Notes: generated by a model not told the origin, from the letters alone. A DNA stretch of 64,000 nt from Pholiota molesta (GCA_014925825.1 JACGCK010000022.1:310001-374000); one strand, 5' to 3'; shown: positions 46,736-58,130, counted from the first letter of the stretch. Numbers and translations are program-made.

Positions 46736-47714
46736 AGTTAAACTCCATGTTCATGCAAAGAACTCACTCACTGCAATGTGGAAATGCAGCTCCTTCATAC
46801 ATTGATTGTAGATGAAGCCATTTTATTTCATAAGCTCCTCACCCAGTTTGACTCACTTTCAAACCCAATAGTTGGCACTGTCAAGGATGGAATTGTCCTT
46901 TGGATGGATGTTAATGAGAGCCTTCTGGAGAAGCTGTCTTAGATATATTCTCTTGAAGGATACTTGGGAAATCCAACACCTGGGACTAAAACTACATAAG
47001 GTAAGTTTTTTTTTTGCTCTTCTTGTTTTTAAGGATTCTGATGTTCTATTTTACATTCCAGACCCACATGAGATTGCAATGGATTCTACCACAGATATCT
47101 ATGCAGATATCCAATGTGAAAGCAAAGCTATAATAAGACCCCATGGGCAGCCTCATGGTAATGAGATTTCCCATTGAGAGGTTGAGGTTGACACTGATAA
47201 TGAGTCCAACTTGGATGATAAATGAGAATGAATTATATTATTGGTTGATTTTGTAAAATTTACCACAGTAATTAGAAAAGATTTCATAGTACCAAAAGCT
47301 TGAAAGTAAAGGATTGAGATACATAAGTTTGTTGCATATCTATGCACAAGTTGCATGGCTATATAATATTATGACAAGCTGTCATTAGTTAGATATCTCA
47401 ATACTTGATAAGGATATCTTATTATCTTCTGGCTAGATTAAATACTGTTATATTTGGTATCTGACAGAGCAGAACAATCTGATGTCACATGATATGATAA
47501 GATTACTCAAAATAGTGATGCCTCATTCATGTGACTACCTTTCTCTTTACCTTCTGTAGATTACTGTTTGACTCTTCACTTTTGTAATGGCTGGCCCTTC
47601 ATCCAGTCACATGTTGCAGGGACCTAGGGTCCGTACTGGATGGTAACGGGTCACCCTATCCCAGGGATCCGGCACAGGGGTGTCTGGGGCATCCCTAAGT
47701 CATGGCCTAAGCAC
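46736..47714. other. AT-rich sequence with short coding-like pieces
   Basis: Plus-strand sequence at 46,810-47,000 reads DEAILFHKLLTQFDSLSNP and GIVLWMDVNESLLEKLS in one frame, then breaks. I do not recognise it. The rest looks noncoding. Confidence 0.35.
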
Positions 47715-47794
47715 AGGCTGGTGGTGTAATGGTTAGCACGCCGCACCTTGGAACCTTGGAGTGCAAGGTCCTGAGTTCAATCCTAGGCTGGTCC
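47715..47794 (+). repeat. tRNA-like sequence (A and B box), probably SINE-type or pseudo-tRNA
   Basis: TGGTGTAATGGTTAGCACG matches an A box and D-arm of Glu/Gln-type tRNAs, and GAGTTCAATCC matches a B box and T-loop with normal spacing. The T-stem has one mismatch. The acceptor halves (AGGCTGG and GCTGGTC) do not pair and no clean anticodon stem forms, so it is not a working tRNA gene. It lies about 150 bases before the gypsy gag region. Confidence 0.5.
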
Positions 47795-47868
47795 ATGTTT
47801 TCGAGTATTTCCCAGCTAGGCGTCACAACTTTTGACCACTTTGTTCTTAGGTACGTTCATTTGTACAT

Positions 47869-50402
47869 TTGACATCTAGGTACATCTATACATCTTCATT
47901 CTTAGCATCTGTTGGTCCCACATTGTGCCTTCTTGCCAGCACCCTAACACTTGGTCAAAAGTCTCAAAACACACAAAATTTTGCACTGCAGCAGCAACAC
48001 CTGCCCCCAGCATTGGTGGTTCAGCAAGAGGCCTCAGTGACCCTGTTTCCTGCCCCTGAGCCACTACCACTCAAGATACTTGCAGTTGGCTGGGCTGTCT
48101 TTGATCAGGTCAAGGCACAGTTTAGCACCCAGTTTGCTAAGCTCCAAATGGAGCTGGGTAATGCACTTTATCATGAGGTGCAGTCTAGCACTCAGTTGGC
48201 TGAGCTCTGGAAGGAGCTAGGTGATGCACTTCATCGCATGGCCATATTGGAGACCTAGTTGCAGAGCACTCAGGCACATGTGGCACGTGGCATTGCTTCT
48301 CGTGCCCCAAAAGTCTCCCCTCCGGCAAAGTTTGATGGAAAGCCTCCAAAAGAGCTTGCCAACTAGTTCATTTGCCAGATCTCAAATGCGGCTTTTTGTG
48401 AGCAATGAGCAGAAGATCTTGTGGGCAGAGTTTTTCCTTACCAGGCAGGCTTCCAGTTGGTCATTGACACTGACTGGCCATGGTAATCATGACTCCAATC
48501 CAGTGAAGTTCATTTGGATGGAATGGATTCGCCTCTTCAAGGAAACATTCTGCACACATGATGTGGGCCATGGAGGCCCTTCAGAAGCTCTTGGTCCTGG
48601 TACAGGGGTCAAAGTCAATTACCCAATACTGCACAGAATTCAAAGAGCTCACTGTCAAGCTGGCTCCTGTGGACCAAAGCAGTGAGTTTGTGAAGGAATG
48701 GTTCTGGGCAGGGTTGAATATCACTGCAAAGGAGGCCTTGGTGAATACCAATTACTGCACAGTTGATGAAGTGCAGGACATCCTGCTCCATTGTAAGGCA
48801 ATGTTGGCAGATATTGAGGTGGCCAAGTGTCAAGGGAACCAGGCAGGCTCACAGACCTCAGACACTAAGCTGGCAGTGCCTGCCCATCCCATGGGCAATC
48901 AGTCAGCCACCTTGCTGGCAGCAGTGGAATTGACACCACCAGCTTCAAAGAACCCAAATGCGATGGATGTGGATGTGGCAAAGTGTGGATCTGGGCATCC
49001 ATGGTGGACATGCTTTGCTTGTGGAGGCAAAGGTCATTTCATGGTGGACTACCCCACTTATGTGGCATCATCGAAGGCAGTGCTCATGAAAGAGGTTTTT
49101 GCAATGCGGCAGGTGGCATTGGGCTCAAAGTCGTCTTCTTTGGAGGAGCCTGGGAAGGGTTTTTCTCAGGACTGCCTTATATGGTCACACCAAGTGCAGT
49201 CAACAGGTTTTCTGTATTGGCCCCAACTAGTAATCAATCTCTTTTGCTTGGTCCAGATGAAGAACAACACCTACATAAGCAGCAATAGCAGTGGCACAAG
49301 CATGTTGCAGTTGTTTATGCATGGACACCTCATTCACCATTTTCATCCTTCAAAATTTTGGTTACTATCCATATACATAATCCTGTGGCCCTTCTTCTTG
49401 TGGTTTTTATGGTGATGCTGGATTCTGGGGCAAGTTGCTGCTTTGTCCACACACACTTTGTGGAGAAGCACAACTTTCCCATTATTAAGAAGAAACATAG
49501 ACTATGTCTGTGCGCTGTCAATAATTCAGAGGTTAGATTGGGCCTTATCACACATGAGGTCCACCTACAGATGTACATTGGCAATCATTCAGAGGTGTTG
49601 GTCTTTTTTGAGGTCACTGATATAATGATGACAATATGATTCTTGGCTTGAATTGGCTGTGGCATCACAATCTGGTGGTTGATTGGGAGCACTCTCTGCT
49701 GGATTTCTGCTCCACATTCTGTCATGAACATTGCTTGCTGGCTTCAGCACCTACCAGGCAGTGTGCAGCAGCTGTGGCATTGGCACTGCATGGTGGGCCA
49801 TGCTGCCCACCTCACAAGTTGGTGCTGGAACATGCTAGGCATGAGGTGTGCAGGGTTCCTGCAGCATTGAAGAGGGGGGAGGTCATGTCCGTGGCTGATT
49901 TGGAGAGATTGTGGCTGCTAGAGAGGTCAGAGGGGGCTTCTGTGGTGCCACATGTTGTGTGCGCATGAAAGACAAACCACATGCTGAGGCTGTTCATGTA
50001 GCTAAATTGGTGATTGACAAAGTGATTCTGGTGCAGGAGAGTGTGGCGGGGCTGAGTGATGGTGATGGGGGTTGGCATTCTTCATGGATGTTCAAGCAAA
50101 GGTGGGATGGTGAGTCAGTGTACAGTGCTCAAGGGCCTGAGATTAGAGGGGCGGCTGGCTGGTCCTTTGCTCAGGAGCTGGCAGAGGAGGTAGCACAGAA
50201 GGAGGCCAAGCAGGAGAGGTCAGTGGAGGAGATGGTGCCACCAGAGTTCCACAAATTCTTGGATGTGTTTGATAAGAAACGATCCAAATACCTTCTGCCA
50301 CACCACCCACGCAACCTTGCAATTGATCTTGAGGGTGATGTTCTGCCTCCTACTGGGAAGTTGTACCAGCTGGCACCAGTGGGAGTGGTGCCTACCACTT
50401 AA
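47869..50402 (+). pseudogene. Ty3/gypsy gag and protease, truncated before reverse transcriptase
   Basis: Gag runs from about 48,000 through alternating frames (PPAKFDGKPPKELAN, then FKELTVKLAPVDQSSEFVKE). It ends in a knuckle-like CFACGGKGHFMVDYP near 49,010, where the last Cys is missing. The retropepsin-type protease follows: MLDSGASCCFVHTHFVEK near 49,410 and ILGLNWLWHHNLVVDWEH near 49,640. The linker to reverse transcriptase is VPPEFHKFLDVFDKKRSKYL near 50,235, ending LPPTGKLYQLAPVG. At 50,402 a stop occurs and the sequence turns into AT-rich repeats, so reverse transcriptase, RNase H and integrase are absent. Confidence 0.75.
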
Positions 50403-50534
50403 TATAAAATAACTGTGGCTAAGTCCAGGCCACATTAAGTCGTACACTTTTAATACTTGCTATCCATGTTATAATTGCTCACTATTTACAATTTTATTCT
50501 TGCTGTGCATAATCCCTGGCAGCAATGAAATCAC

Positions 50535-50795
50535 ATCCGGAATATATTGAAATGGAGGGCAATGGATAATGAAAGCATGCATGGCAAGAAAGAAAGCACT
50601 TATATTGTGTATTGAAAGCACACCTGGGAATATATTGAAATTGGGCTTGGCAGATAATGAAAGTGCAAGTAGAAATATATTGAAATTGAGCATAGCAGAT
50701 GATGAAAGTGTGTGTGGCAAGAATGAAAGTGCTTGTACCATGTATTGAAAGCACACCTGGGAATATATTGAAAGTGGGTGCAGCAACTAACCACG
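50535..50795. repeat. Degenerate tandem array, about 40-60-base unit
   Basis: Repeated words are GAATATATTGAAATTGGG, GGCAGATAATGAAAGTG and GTATTGAAAGCACACCTGG. It replaces the 3' part of the gypsy element. The style resembles the 42.7 kb array (GGCAAGGAATGAAA) but the unit differs. Confidence 0.65.
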
Positions 50796-51680
50796 TGACC
50801 ATACATGACTGCAAATGAGGCAGGGACCCTCCTAGGGGTGGGAAATGCCCAAAATAGCATTTTCCCAATATTATTGAAAATGCACCTGGGTAGCTGGTGC
50901 ACCCTATATGGGAGCCACTGGGACTATATTATACCTAAAGATGCGGAATTAAATTTCAAATCCACCTGTGAAAGAATTATATTGATAGCTTTATTGGTTC
51001 AGGCCCTAGAAGTGAATTGCTATTTGGAATAAATAAGCGCACATATTGATGGCTGTTTTCCTCAACAGCTGCCTGGTTGTTTTCAATGATCAAAGTATCT
51101 GGCAGTAGGTATTGGAAAGCGCACTTTGAACGCATACTTGATCATAATTTTCCGTCCGTTTCTCGGTCCGTAAAATGCTCCAGATATATTTGTGCTCGCA
51201 CTGCATTAGCGCCAGCTACGCTTCTACTATCCACACGGTTAATAAAACATCTTTCCAATGGTATCCTATTTGTTGTGATTGAACAACTCTCCGAGGCCCT
51301 ATAAAGGAAATGGTTGTTTGTAAATAGAATATTAACCGTGGATTGTGCCGGAACGCATGTAGGTTCGTTGGATTCCCCTGAATTTACCGGATTTAATGAC
51401 ATCTTGATTATAGGGATCAGAGGCCGGGAAGGCACTGAACTGGACATGGGGATGGGCTGGATATTGCTTTGCTGGCCAGAAGATGCTATTTTTAGTGCTG
51501 CCGAGCATGGCCTCACCCAATCTGGGCATGGATTGGTGGCACTCTCCCCCTCCCCCTCATATTGGAAATTTATTTCCTCCCTCAATTCCTATCCAATTGC
51601 TTTGTTCTTTTTGTTAATATCTAATACAAATATTGTACTATGTGTCTATAACATTTACACAGCACTATAATACATGCAGC
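50796..51680. repeat. Dispersed repeat, right copy (LTR-like)
   Basis: The partner of 44,655-45,530, with the same order of blocks. It lies downstream of the truncated gypsy remnant, which fits a 3' LTR. Confidence 0.5.
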
Positions 51681-51849
51681 ATTTGGTATTTTGATATCTC
51701 TGTATTTTGGACACTGCATTTGGGGTTTTCACTGTATTTATGATGCTTATTGGCACATATAGAGTGGTGAAAAGCTGGAGGTAAATACCTACTACAATTC
51801 CCGGTAGTTTAAGAGTTATCTGGATACTGTCCTATGACACTGCATCACG

Positions 51850-54445
51850 CCTGGATGTACAATTACATGCCCCACATTGTCCCAATCAAGCTAGCAGACC
51901 ACACCATCATCTACTCGGCTGGAATGGGGAGTGTTGTTTCCAAGCTCAACTAGACAAACCCTGGAACCTCTTGAACTCATCCACTCTAACCTCCATGGAC
52001 CACTTCCTGTCCCCAGTCCTGAAGGATATCGCTACTAGATCACATTCCTGGATGACCGCACCAAGCTACATGCTGTACACTTCTTGAAATGCAAAAGTGA
52101 CACATTTGATGTGTTTAAGACATTCAAGGTTATGCTGAGAACCAGGTCAATATGAAAATCAAGGCTTTGGAGGATGACAAGGGAGGAGATCAGTGCGGTA
52201 TTACACAACGCCACAGTTAGAGTTGCCTGTTTCAGTCTCAGCTGGTGTGATGACATGACACACATGTATGTAGCTGTAGAACAACGTCTGGAGTCCTTAG
52301 TTACTCACTTCGAACCTAAATGGTTTCTACAGGTAAAAGCCAGCCTAAAATGCTGGTTAATGCAGTACTTTACCCTCCACGACCTTTAACCAGTGGTCAC
52401 GTTTAACCAGTGGTCACGTTTAACCAGTGGTCACGTTTAACCAGTGGTCACGTTTAACCAGTGGTCACGTTTAACCAGTGGTCACATTTAACCAGTGGTC
52501 ACCAGTGGTCACTAGTGGTTACCAGTGGTTCCAGTGGTTTGTTTAACCAGTGGTTCCAGTGGTTTCAGTGGTTTGACCAGTGGTTCTAGCAGTTTGACCA
52601 GTGGTTCCAGTGGTTGAACCAGTGGTTTGACTAGTGGTTCCAGTGGTTCCAGTGGTCAACCACTGGTCAACCAGTGGTTTTAGTAGTCAACAGTGGTTTG
52701 ACCCATGGTTCCAATGGTTCCAGTGGTCAACCAGTGGTTTGACCAGTGGTTCCAGCGGTCAACCACTGGTCAACCAGTGGTTCTAGTGGTTTGGCCAGTT
52801 GCTCTAGTAGTCAACTATTGGTTTTAATAGTTAACCAGTCATTGACTAGTGGGTCTGGTGGTTAAAGTATATGTCCAATGCTTTCCTCAAATTCACTGAT
52901 CAGTGCAGTATTACACGACGCCACAGCACCAGGAATCGCCCACAGCAGAACGGCGTCGCAGAGCGTGCTAATTGCACCATTTCTGACCATGCTACAGCCA
53001 TGCTCAACGAATCCAACCTCCCTGCTTCGTTCTGGGCCTATGCAGTCGCTGCCTATGTCTATGTCTGGAATCGCCTCCCTACGTCGCCTCTGCCTGGTAC
53101 AAGACCCTACACTGCTTGGTTCAACAAGAAACTGGACATTAGCCATTTCCGAGTCTTTGGGTCTACTGCCTACGTCTATATTCAGCGAGATCAGCGCAAA
53201 TCACTCCAATCGCACATGGAGAAGTGCATCTTTGTTGGCTATCCATCTGGCTACAAGGGCTGGCAGTTCTACAATCCGGTCACTAGGAAGTTTATCATCT
53301 CAGAACGAGCTATCTTCGACAAAAGGAGCTTTCCAGGCCTCAAGCGCATATCTCCAGTTGACCTGACACCTGTTGGCACTCCTGCGACCTTCCCAGATGT
53401 ACCGGATTCCAGGGGGGATGACAACTTTGTTCCTGAGCCCGAAATCGCGCCAAACGAACCAGATACATTACCACAGCCTCTCCTAGCACCCAACGACGTT
53501 CCAGCGGATATTCCGCCACCAGACGAGCCAGCTCCACCCAAACTCGAACAGCCTGCTCCTGAGCTACCACCACATGCTCCTGAATGCATTTCGCCACCTC
53601 CTGCACCCGTTCCACCTCCAACTAATGCTCCTCGCGCTCCGCATCCACCTAGAGGCACAGCTGAGCCAGCTTGACGCTCTACTCGCATTCCAAAGCCTCC
53701 TAGAGAATGGTGGAAGGTCACTCCGGCTCCTGCTGCTCCTGCAAACGAGAACGACGCTGGCCCTGCTCTAGACAACGACATGGACGAAATTCAATTTGCT
53801 GGAGCTGCCTCGACGTCGGATCCACATAACAACAAGCAGGCACTGAAAAGCGATGATTCGGAACGTTGGAAAGAAGCCACACTTGCAGAGTACAACACGA
53901 CCTTGACGAATACATCTACATGAGACAGCCTGAAGGATTCCATGAAGGCGCTCCCAACAAGGTCTGTAGGCTCCGGAAATCGCTCTATGGTCTCAAGCAG
54001 TCAGCTAGACAGTGGAACATCAAGCTGCACACTGCCCTCACTCACATGGGCTTCAAGCGAGTTGCAGCAGACCGGTCTGTCTACATCTATTCTGAAGCAG
54101 GCAAGGAGATCACTTGGATGCGCAACATTCTGCACGAATTTGGCTACACCATTCACCAGCCTTCCACTCTCCACATTGACAACCAGTCTGCTATCAGTGT
54201 CTCCAAGAATCCTGAGCACCATGGACACATGAAGCACCTCGATCTGTGCTTCTACTGGCTTCGAGATGCTATTAACAACAAAATCATCCTTCCTTCCTAT
54301 ATCCCTACTGCTGAGCAAGTTGCAGATATTCTCACCAAGGCTCTACCAGCTACCAAAGTCCAATTCTGCAGAGAGCAGATGGGCATTTATCCTTAGAGTA
54401 TCTTTCTTTCTCTTTCTTTCTGAGACTGTTCAGATCATGGGGGGA
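51850..54445 (+). mobile_element. Ty1/copia element copia-3, plus-strand copy, heavily deleted
   Basis: Fragments of the element seen intact at 55-58 kb run in order on the plus strand. They are the protease-region YTPHIV-like sequence (51,860-51,960), the integrase start (52,000-52,190), an LTR piece (52,216-52,345) and the ACCAGTGGT array. An integrase end with linker follows (52,871-53,674: QNGVAERANCTISDHATAML and SHFRVFGSTAYVYIQRDQRK). A reverse transcriptase scrap (53,880-54,090) joins directly to RNase H (HIDNQSAISVSKNPEHHG), ending IYP and TAG at 54,394-54,396. Two internal deletions remove the reverse transcriptase active site. Confidence 0.75.
52385..52868. repeat. Array of ACCAGTGGT palindromic words
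   Basis: It opens with tandem 17-base units (TTTAACCAGTGGTCACG, about seven copies). These pass into irregular CCAGTGGTT, GACCAGTGG and TCAACCACTGGTCAACC words. The ends are inverted (CTTTAACCAGTGG left, GGTGGTTAAAG right). It interrupts the plus-strand copia-3 copy just before the codons for EYMSNAF. A related array is at 63,600. Confidence 0.8.
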
Positions 54446-54660
54446 TGTTAGAGTTGCCTGTTTCAGTCTCAGCTGATGTGGTCACATGACACACATGTAT
54501 GTAGCTGTAGAATGATGTCTGGAGTCCTTAGTTACTCACTTCAGACTCCAGGTAAGTAGCTAGCTCTGTTCCCTCTCAATATACTCAGTTACTCACTTCA
54601 GACTCCAGGCTGTCATAGCCGCTCTGTCTGATACATTGAGACAGCCAAACTTGCTGAGCA
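54446..54660 (+). repeat. copia-3 LTR, plus orientation
   Basis: It begins TGTTAGAGTTGCCTGTTTCA and ends in a tail-to-tail junction with the remains of the opposite LTR at about 54,640-54,690. It carries a duplicated TACTCACTTCAGACTCCAGG segment. Confidence 0.7.
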
Positions 54661-54666
54661 GGTGTC

Positions 54667-55410
54667 TCATCCACCTGCTGGGTGAGTTTCGCCGTCCTTG
54701 AGATAGCGCAATAGGTGTTTGACTGCTGCCCAGTGTTTCCGACCTGGATTGCTGTTGAAACGCGCTAGGTAGGCGACGACTTGAGCGATGTCACTGCGGG
54801 TCATGGAGGCGAGATACTGGAGCGAACCGATGCAGCTGAGGTAGGGAACAGTGCGCATGAATTCAATGTCATCTGGAGTGGATGCGCCCATTTCCTTCGT
54901 TAGAACGCAGCCAGGAAGCATGGGAGTCGAAACAGGACTGCAGTTGGTCATGTTGTAGCGCTCTAGGATGTCCAGGTTGAATTGGCGTTGGTGGAGTGCG
55001 ATTGTGCGCGATTTGCGGTCTCTGGTGATGCCTACACCAAGCAGGAACTCCGTTGGTCCGAGATTGCGGCATTTGAAGTGTCCAGCTAGCTGCTCAACCG
55101 CCCTGTCAATCGCAGCAGCGTCCTTGCAAGCGAAGGTGATATCATCAATGTAGATGGGGACGAAAATGCGAACATGGCCATCAGAATAGATGTAGACAGA
55201 CCGGTCTGCTTCAACTCGCTTGAAGCCCATTTGAGTGAGGGCAGTGTGCAGCTTGATGTTCCACTGTCTAGCTGACTGCTTGAGACCATAGAGCGATTTC
55301 CGGAGCCTGCAGACCTTGTTGGGAGCGCCTTCATGGAATCCTTCAGGCTGTCTCATGTAGATGTATTTGTCAAGGTCGTGTTGTACTCTGCAAGTGTGGC
55401 TTCTTTCCAA
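54667..55410 (-). pseudogene. copia-3 reverse transcriptase C-terminal part
   Basis: It reads DLDKYIYMRQPEGFHEGAPN and LYGLKQSARQWNIKLHTALT, with catalytic YIDD in VPIYIDDITFAC and the thumb LDILERYNMTNCSPVSTPM. It stops before RNase H. It overlaps the upstream open frame in another frame. The N-terminal half of reverse transcriptase, including the first catalytic Asp (VKTAFLNG-type motif), is deleted at the junction near 55,370. Confidence 0.78.
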
Positions 55411-58130
55411 CGTTCCGAATCATCGCTTTTCAGTGCCTGCTTGTTGTTATGTGGATCCGACGTCGAGGCAGCTCCAGCAAATTGAATTTCGTCCATGTCG
55501 TTGTCTAGAGCAGGGCCAGTGTCGTTCTCATTCGCAGGAGCAGCAGGAGCCGGAGTGACCTTCCACCATTCTCTAGGAGGCTTTGGAATGCGAGTAGAGC
55601 GTCGAGCTGGCTCAGCTGTGCCTCTAGGTGGATGCGGAGCGCGAGGAGCGTGAGCTGGCGCTGGAACGGGTGCAGGAGGTGGCGAAACGCGTTCAGGAGC
55701 ATGTGGTGGAATGTCAGGAGCAAGCTGTTCGAGTTTGGGTGGAGCTGGCTCGTCTGGTGGCGGAATATCCGCTGGAACGTCGTTGGGTGCTAGGAGAGGC
55801 TGTGGTAATGTATCTGGTTCGTTTGGCGCGATTTTGGGCTCAGGAACGAAGTTGTCATCCCCCCCGGAATCCGGTACATCTGGGAAGGTCGCAGGAGTGC
55901 CAACAGGCGTCAGGTCGACTGGAGATGTGCGCTTGAGGCCTGGAAAGCTCCTTTCGTCGAAGATAGCTCGTTCTGAGATGATAAACTTCCTAGTGACCGG
56001 ATTGTAGAACTGCCAGCCCTTGTAGCCAGATGGATAGCCAACAAAGATGCACTTCTCCATGTGTGATTGGAGCGATTTGCGCTGATCTCGCTGAATATAG
56101 ACGTAGGCAGTACACCCAAAGACCCGGAAATGGCTAATGTCCACTTTCTTGTTGAACCAAGCAGTGTAGGGTGTTGTACCAGGCAGAGGTGACGTAGGGA
56201 GGCGATTCCAGACATGGACATAGGCAGCGACCGCATAGGCCCAGAACGAAGCAGGGAGGTTGGATTCATTGAGCATGGCTGTAGCATGGTCAGAAATGGT
56301 GCGATTAGCACGCTCTGCGACTCCGTTCTGCTGGGGGCAATTCCTGGTGCTGTGGCGTCGTGTAATACCGCACTGATCAGTGAATTTGAGGAATGCGTTG
56401 GACATGTACTCTCCACCCTTGTCATCCTGCAGAGCCTTGATTTTCGCATTGACCTGGTTCTCTGCATAGGCCTTGAACGTCTTAAACGCATCAAATGCGT
56501 CGCTTTTGCGTTTCAGGAAGTGTACAGCATGCAGCTTGGTGCGGTCATCCAGGAAAGTGATCCAATAGCGATATCCTTCCGGACTGGGGACAGGAAGCGG
56601 TCCATGGAGGTCAGAGTGGATGAGTTCAAGTGGTGCAAGGGATTGTCTAGTTGAGCTAGGAAAGGGTGCAGAGGTCATTTTGCCTGCCAAGCATGCCTCG
56701 CCAATCGGGTCGGGTTCATCTTTCGACGAGACGACAAGACCAGTGACGAGATCGCCCTGTATCAATTTCCTGATTGTAGCATGGCTGTGGTGCGGGCAAC
56801 GACGATGCCAAAGTGTGATGTCCATTGGAAGAGTTGAGGCCGCGTTCGCATACTCTGAAACTGGCTCAGTTGAAGCGTCCAGGATACCACAGTTCTGGGA
56901 GTTGACAGTAGCTGTAAAGAGCGTGGTTCTGTCGCGTTTGAAGAACATGGTGCTGTCATCCACTTCCAAGCGGATCCCTTTGCGTTTAGTGAGGTATAAA
57001 CATGCCAATAGATTGTTTCGGAGTTGGGGAACATGCAGTACACGAGTAAGCTCTACAGGACGCGCTTCCTGACCCTTTATGACCGGATGAATCACTACAC
57101 TCCCCATGCCAGCTGAGTAGATGATGGTATGGTCTGCTAGCTTGATTGGGACGATGTGGGGCGTGTAATTGCGCATCCAGGCGCGATGCGGCGTCATATG
57201 ACTAGTGGCGCCTGTGTCTGCGAGCCAATGGAAGTCAGCGTCGCTCTGGAGAGTGGTAGGATTGAAAGTTGACAGTGCACTTGCATTTCCAGCGAACTCC
57301 GGCGTTGTGTGCTCCGCTTGCCTCGCTTTGTGCCCCTTGCGTTTGGAGCGGTTGAGACGGACCTCTTCGCGTGCATCTTCCTTGAACTTGAGGTACTTCT
57401 TGCAGTTCGCTTCGATGTGCCATTTAACGCCGCAGAACGTGCATTCGGGCGTGGAGGCGGCTGTAGAGGACGAGGACGATGCAGCAAGGGCAGAGGAGAC
57501 GCTGGGAGTGACAGAGGCGCGATGGCGACGTTGGGACTCCTCTGTAACGAAGGCCTGATGAATTGTGGACTTCTCCAGCTTGTCCAAGAGCAGGAGAGAC
57601 GAAGCGAACGCGCTGAACTCGTCTGGAAGCGCCCTGATGAGTGTCATGCTGGCCAGCTCATCATCTAGACTGGAGAGGGTGAAGTCCTTAGGCCGAAGGT
57701 CCTGAATGCGATTGATAGCTGTGTCCACCCTGTTCATAAGAGACTGCAGAGTCTCCTCTTCCTGCTTCCTGATCGAAAAGAGGTCATCATAGGCATTGAA
57801 GCGTGCACCAGGACGTTTCTGGAGGTGTACAGCAGCCAGGGCAGCCCACATCTTCACTGGATCGTCCGAAATCGTCGCAAAGTGGATCTTCTGGTTCTCA
57901 TCCACTGCCAGATAGATGTAGCCAGCCGCTTTGTCCGATTTGAGGTACCAAGCGTCGAGTGCAGTCTCTTCTCCGTCCTTGGGAGGCGACGAGACCGTGG
58001 GGGCCTTGGATTGACCGGAAACGATGCGCCAAACGCCCTGGGAGCGTAGCCAAGCCTGTATTTCACCACACCAAGTTGGGTAGTTGGAGGCATTGAGTTT
58101 GGCAAAGGTGGGGAGAGAGGAAGAAGCCAT
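55353..58130 (-). CDS. copia-3 gag-protease-integrase, uninterrupted
   Basis: A single open frame of 925 codons from ATG at 58,130 (MASSSLPTFAKLNASNYPTW). Gag covers about residues 1-225. The knuckle-like CTFCGVKWHIEANCKKYL follows. The protease is ADTGATSH and the integrase zinc region is LWHRRCPHHSHATI to GEACLAGKM. Catalytic integrase residues are Asp in LIHSDLHGP, Asp in LQDDKGGEY and Glu in NGVAERANRT. A proline-rich linker of about 100 residues (PPDEPAPPKLEQ and similar) comes before the truncated reverse transcriptase. The first Cys of the integrase HHCC finger is Gly (IGEAC for the usual C-x2-C), so integrase may be impaired. The clean frame contrasts with the broken host genes. Confidence 0.88.
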   Translation of the reverse strand: MASSSLPTFAKLNASNYPTWCGEIQAWLRSQGVWRIVSGQSKAPTVSSPPKDGEETALDAWYLKSDKAAGYIYLAVDENQKIHFATISDDPVKMWAALAAVHLQKRPGARFNAYDDLFSIRKQEEETLQSLMNRVDTAINRIQDLRPKDFTLSSLDDELASMTLIRALPDEFSAFASSLLLLDKLEKSTIHQAFVTEESQRRHRASVTPSVSSALAASSSSSTAASTPECTFCGVKWHIEANCKKYLKFKEDAREEVRLNRSKRKGHKARQAEHTTPEFAGNASALSTFNPTTLQSDADFHWLADTGATSHMTPHRAWMRNYTPHIVPIKLADHTIIYSAGMGSVVIHPVIKGQEARPVELTRVLHVPQLRNNLLACLYLTKRKGIRLEVDDSTMFFKRDRTTLFTATVNSQNCGILDASTEPVSEYANAASTLPMDITLWHRRCPHHSHATIRKLIQGDLVTGLVVSSKDEPDPIGEACLAGKMTSAPFPSSTRQSLAPLELIHSDLHGPLPVPSPEGYRYWITFLDDRTKLHAVHFLKRKSDAFDAFKTFKAYAENQVNAKIKALQDDKGGEYMSNAFLKFTDQCGITRRHSTRNCPQQNGVAERANRTISDHATAMLNESNLPASFWAYAVAAYVHVWNRLPTSPLPGTTPYTAWFNKKVDISHFRVFGCTAYVYIQRDQRKSLQSHMEKCIFVGYPSGYKGWQFYNPVTRKFIISERAIFDERSFPGLKRTSPVDLTPVGTPATFPDVPDSGGDDNFVPEPKIAPNEPDTLPQPLLAPNDVPADIPPPDEPAPPKLEQLAPDIPPHAPERVSPPPAPVPAPAHAPRAPHPPRGTAEPARRSTRIPKPPREWWKVTPAPAAPANENDTGPALDNDMDEIQFAGAASTSDPHNNKQALKSDDSERWKEATLAEYNTTLTNTST

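Noticed and set aside
47715..47794. Functional tRNA gene
   Set aside because: The acceptor stem does not pair and no clean anticodon arm forms.
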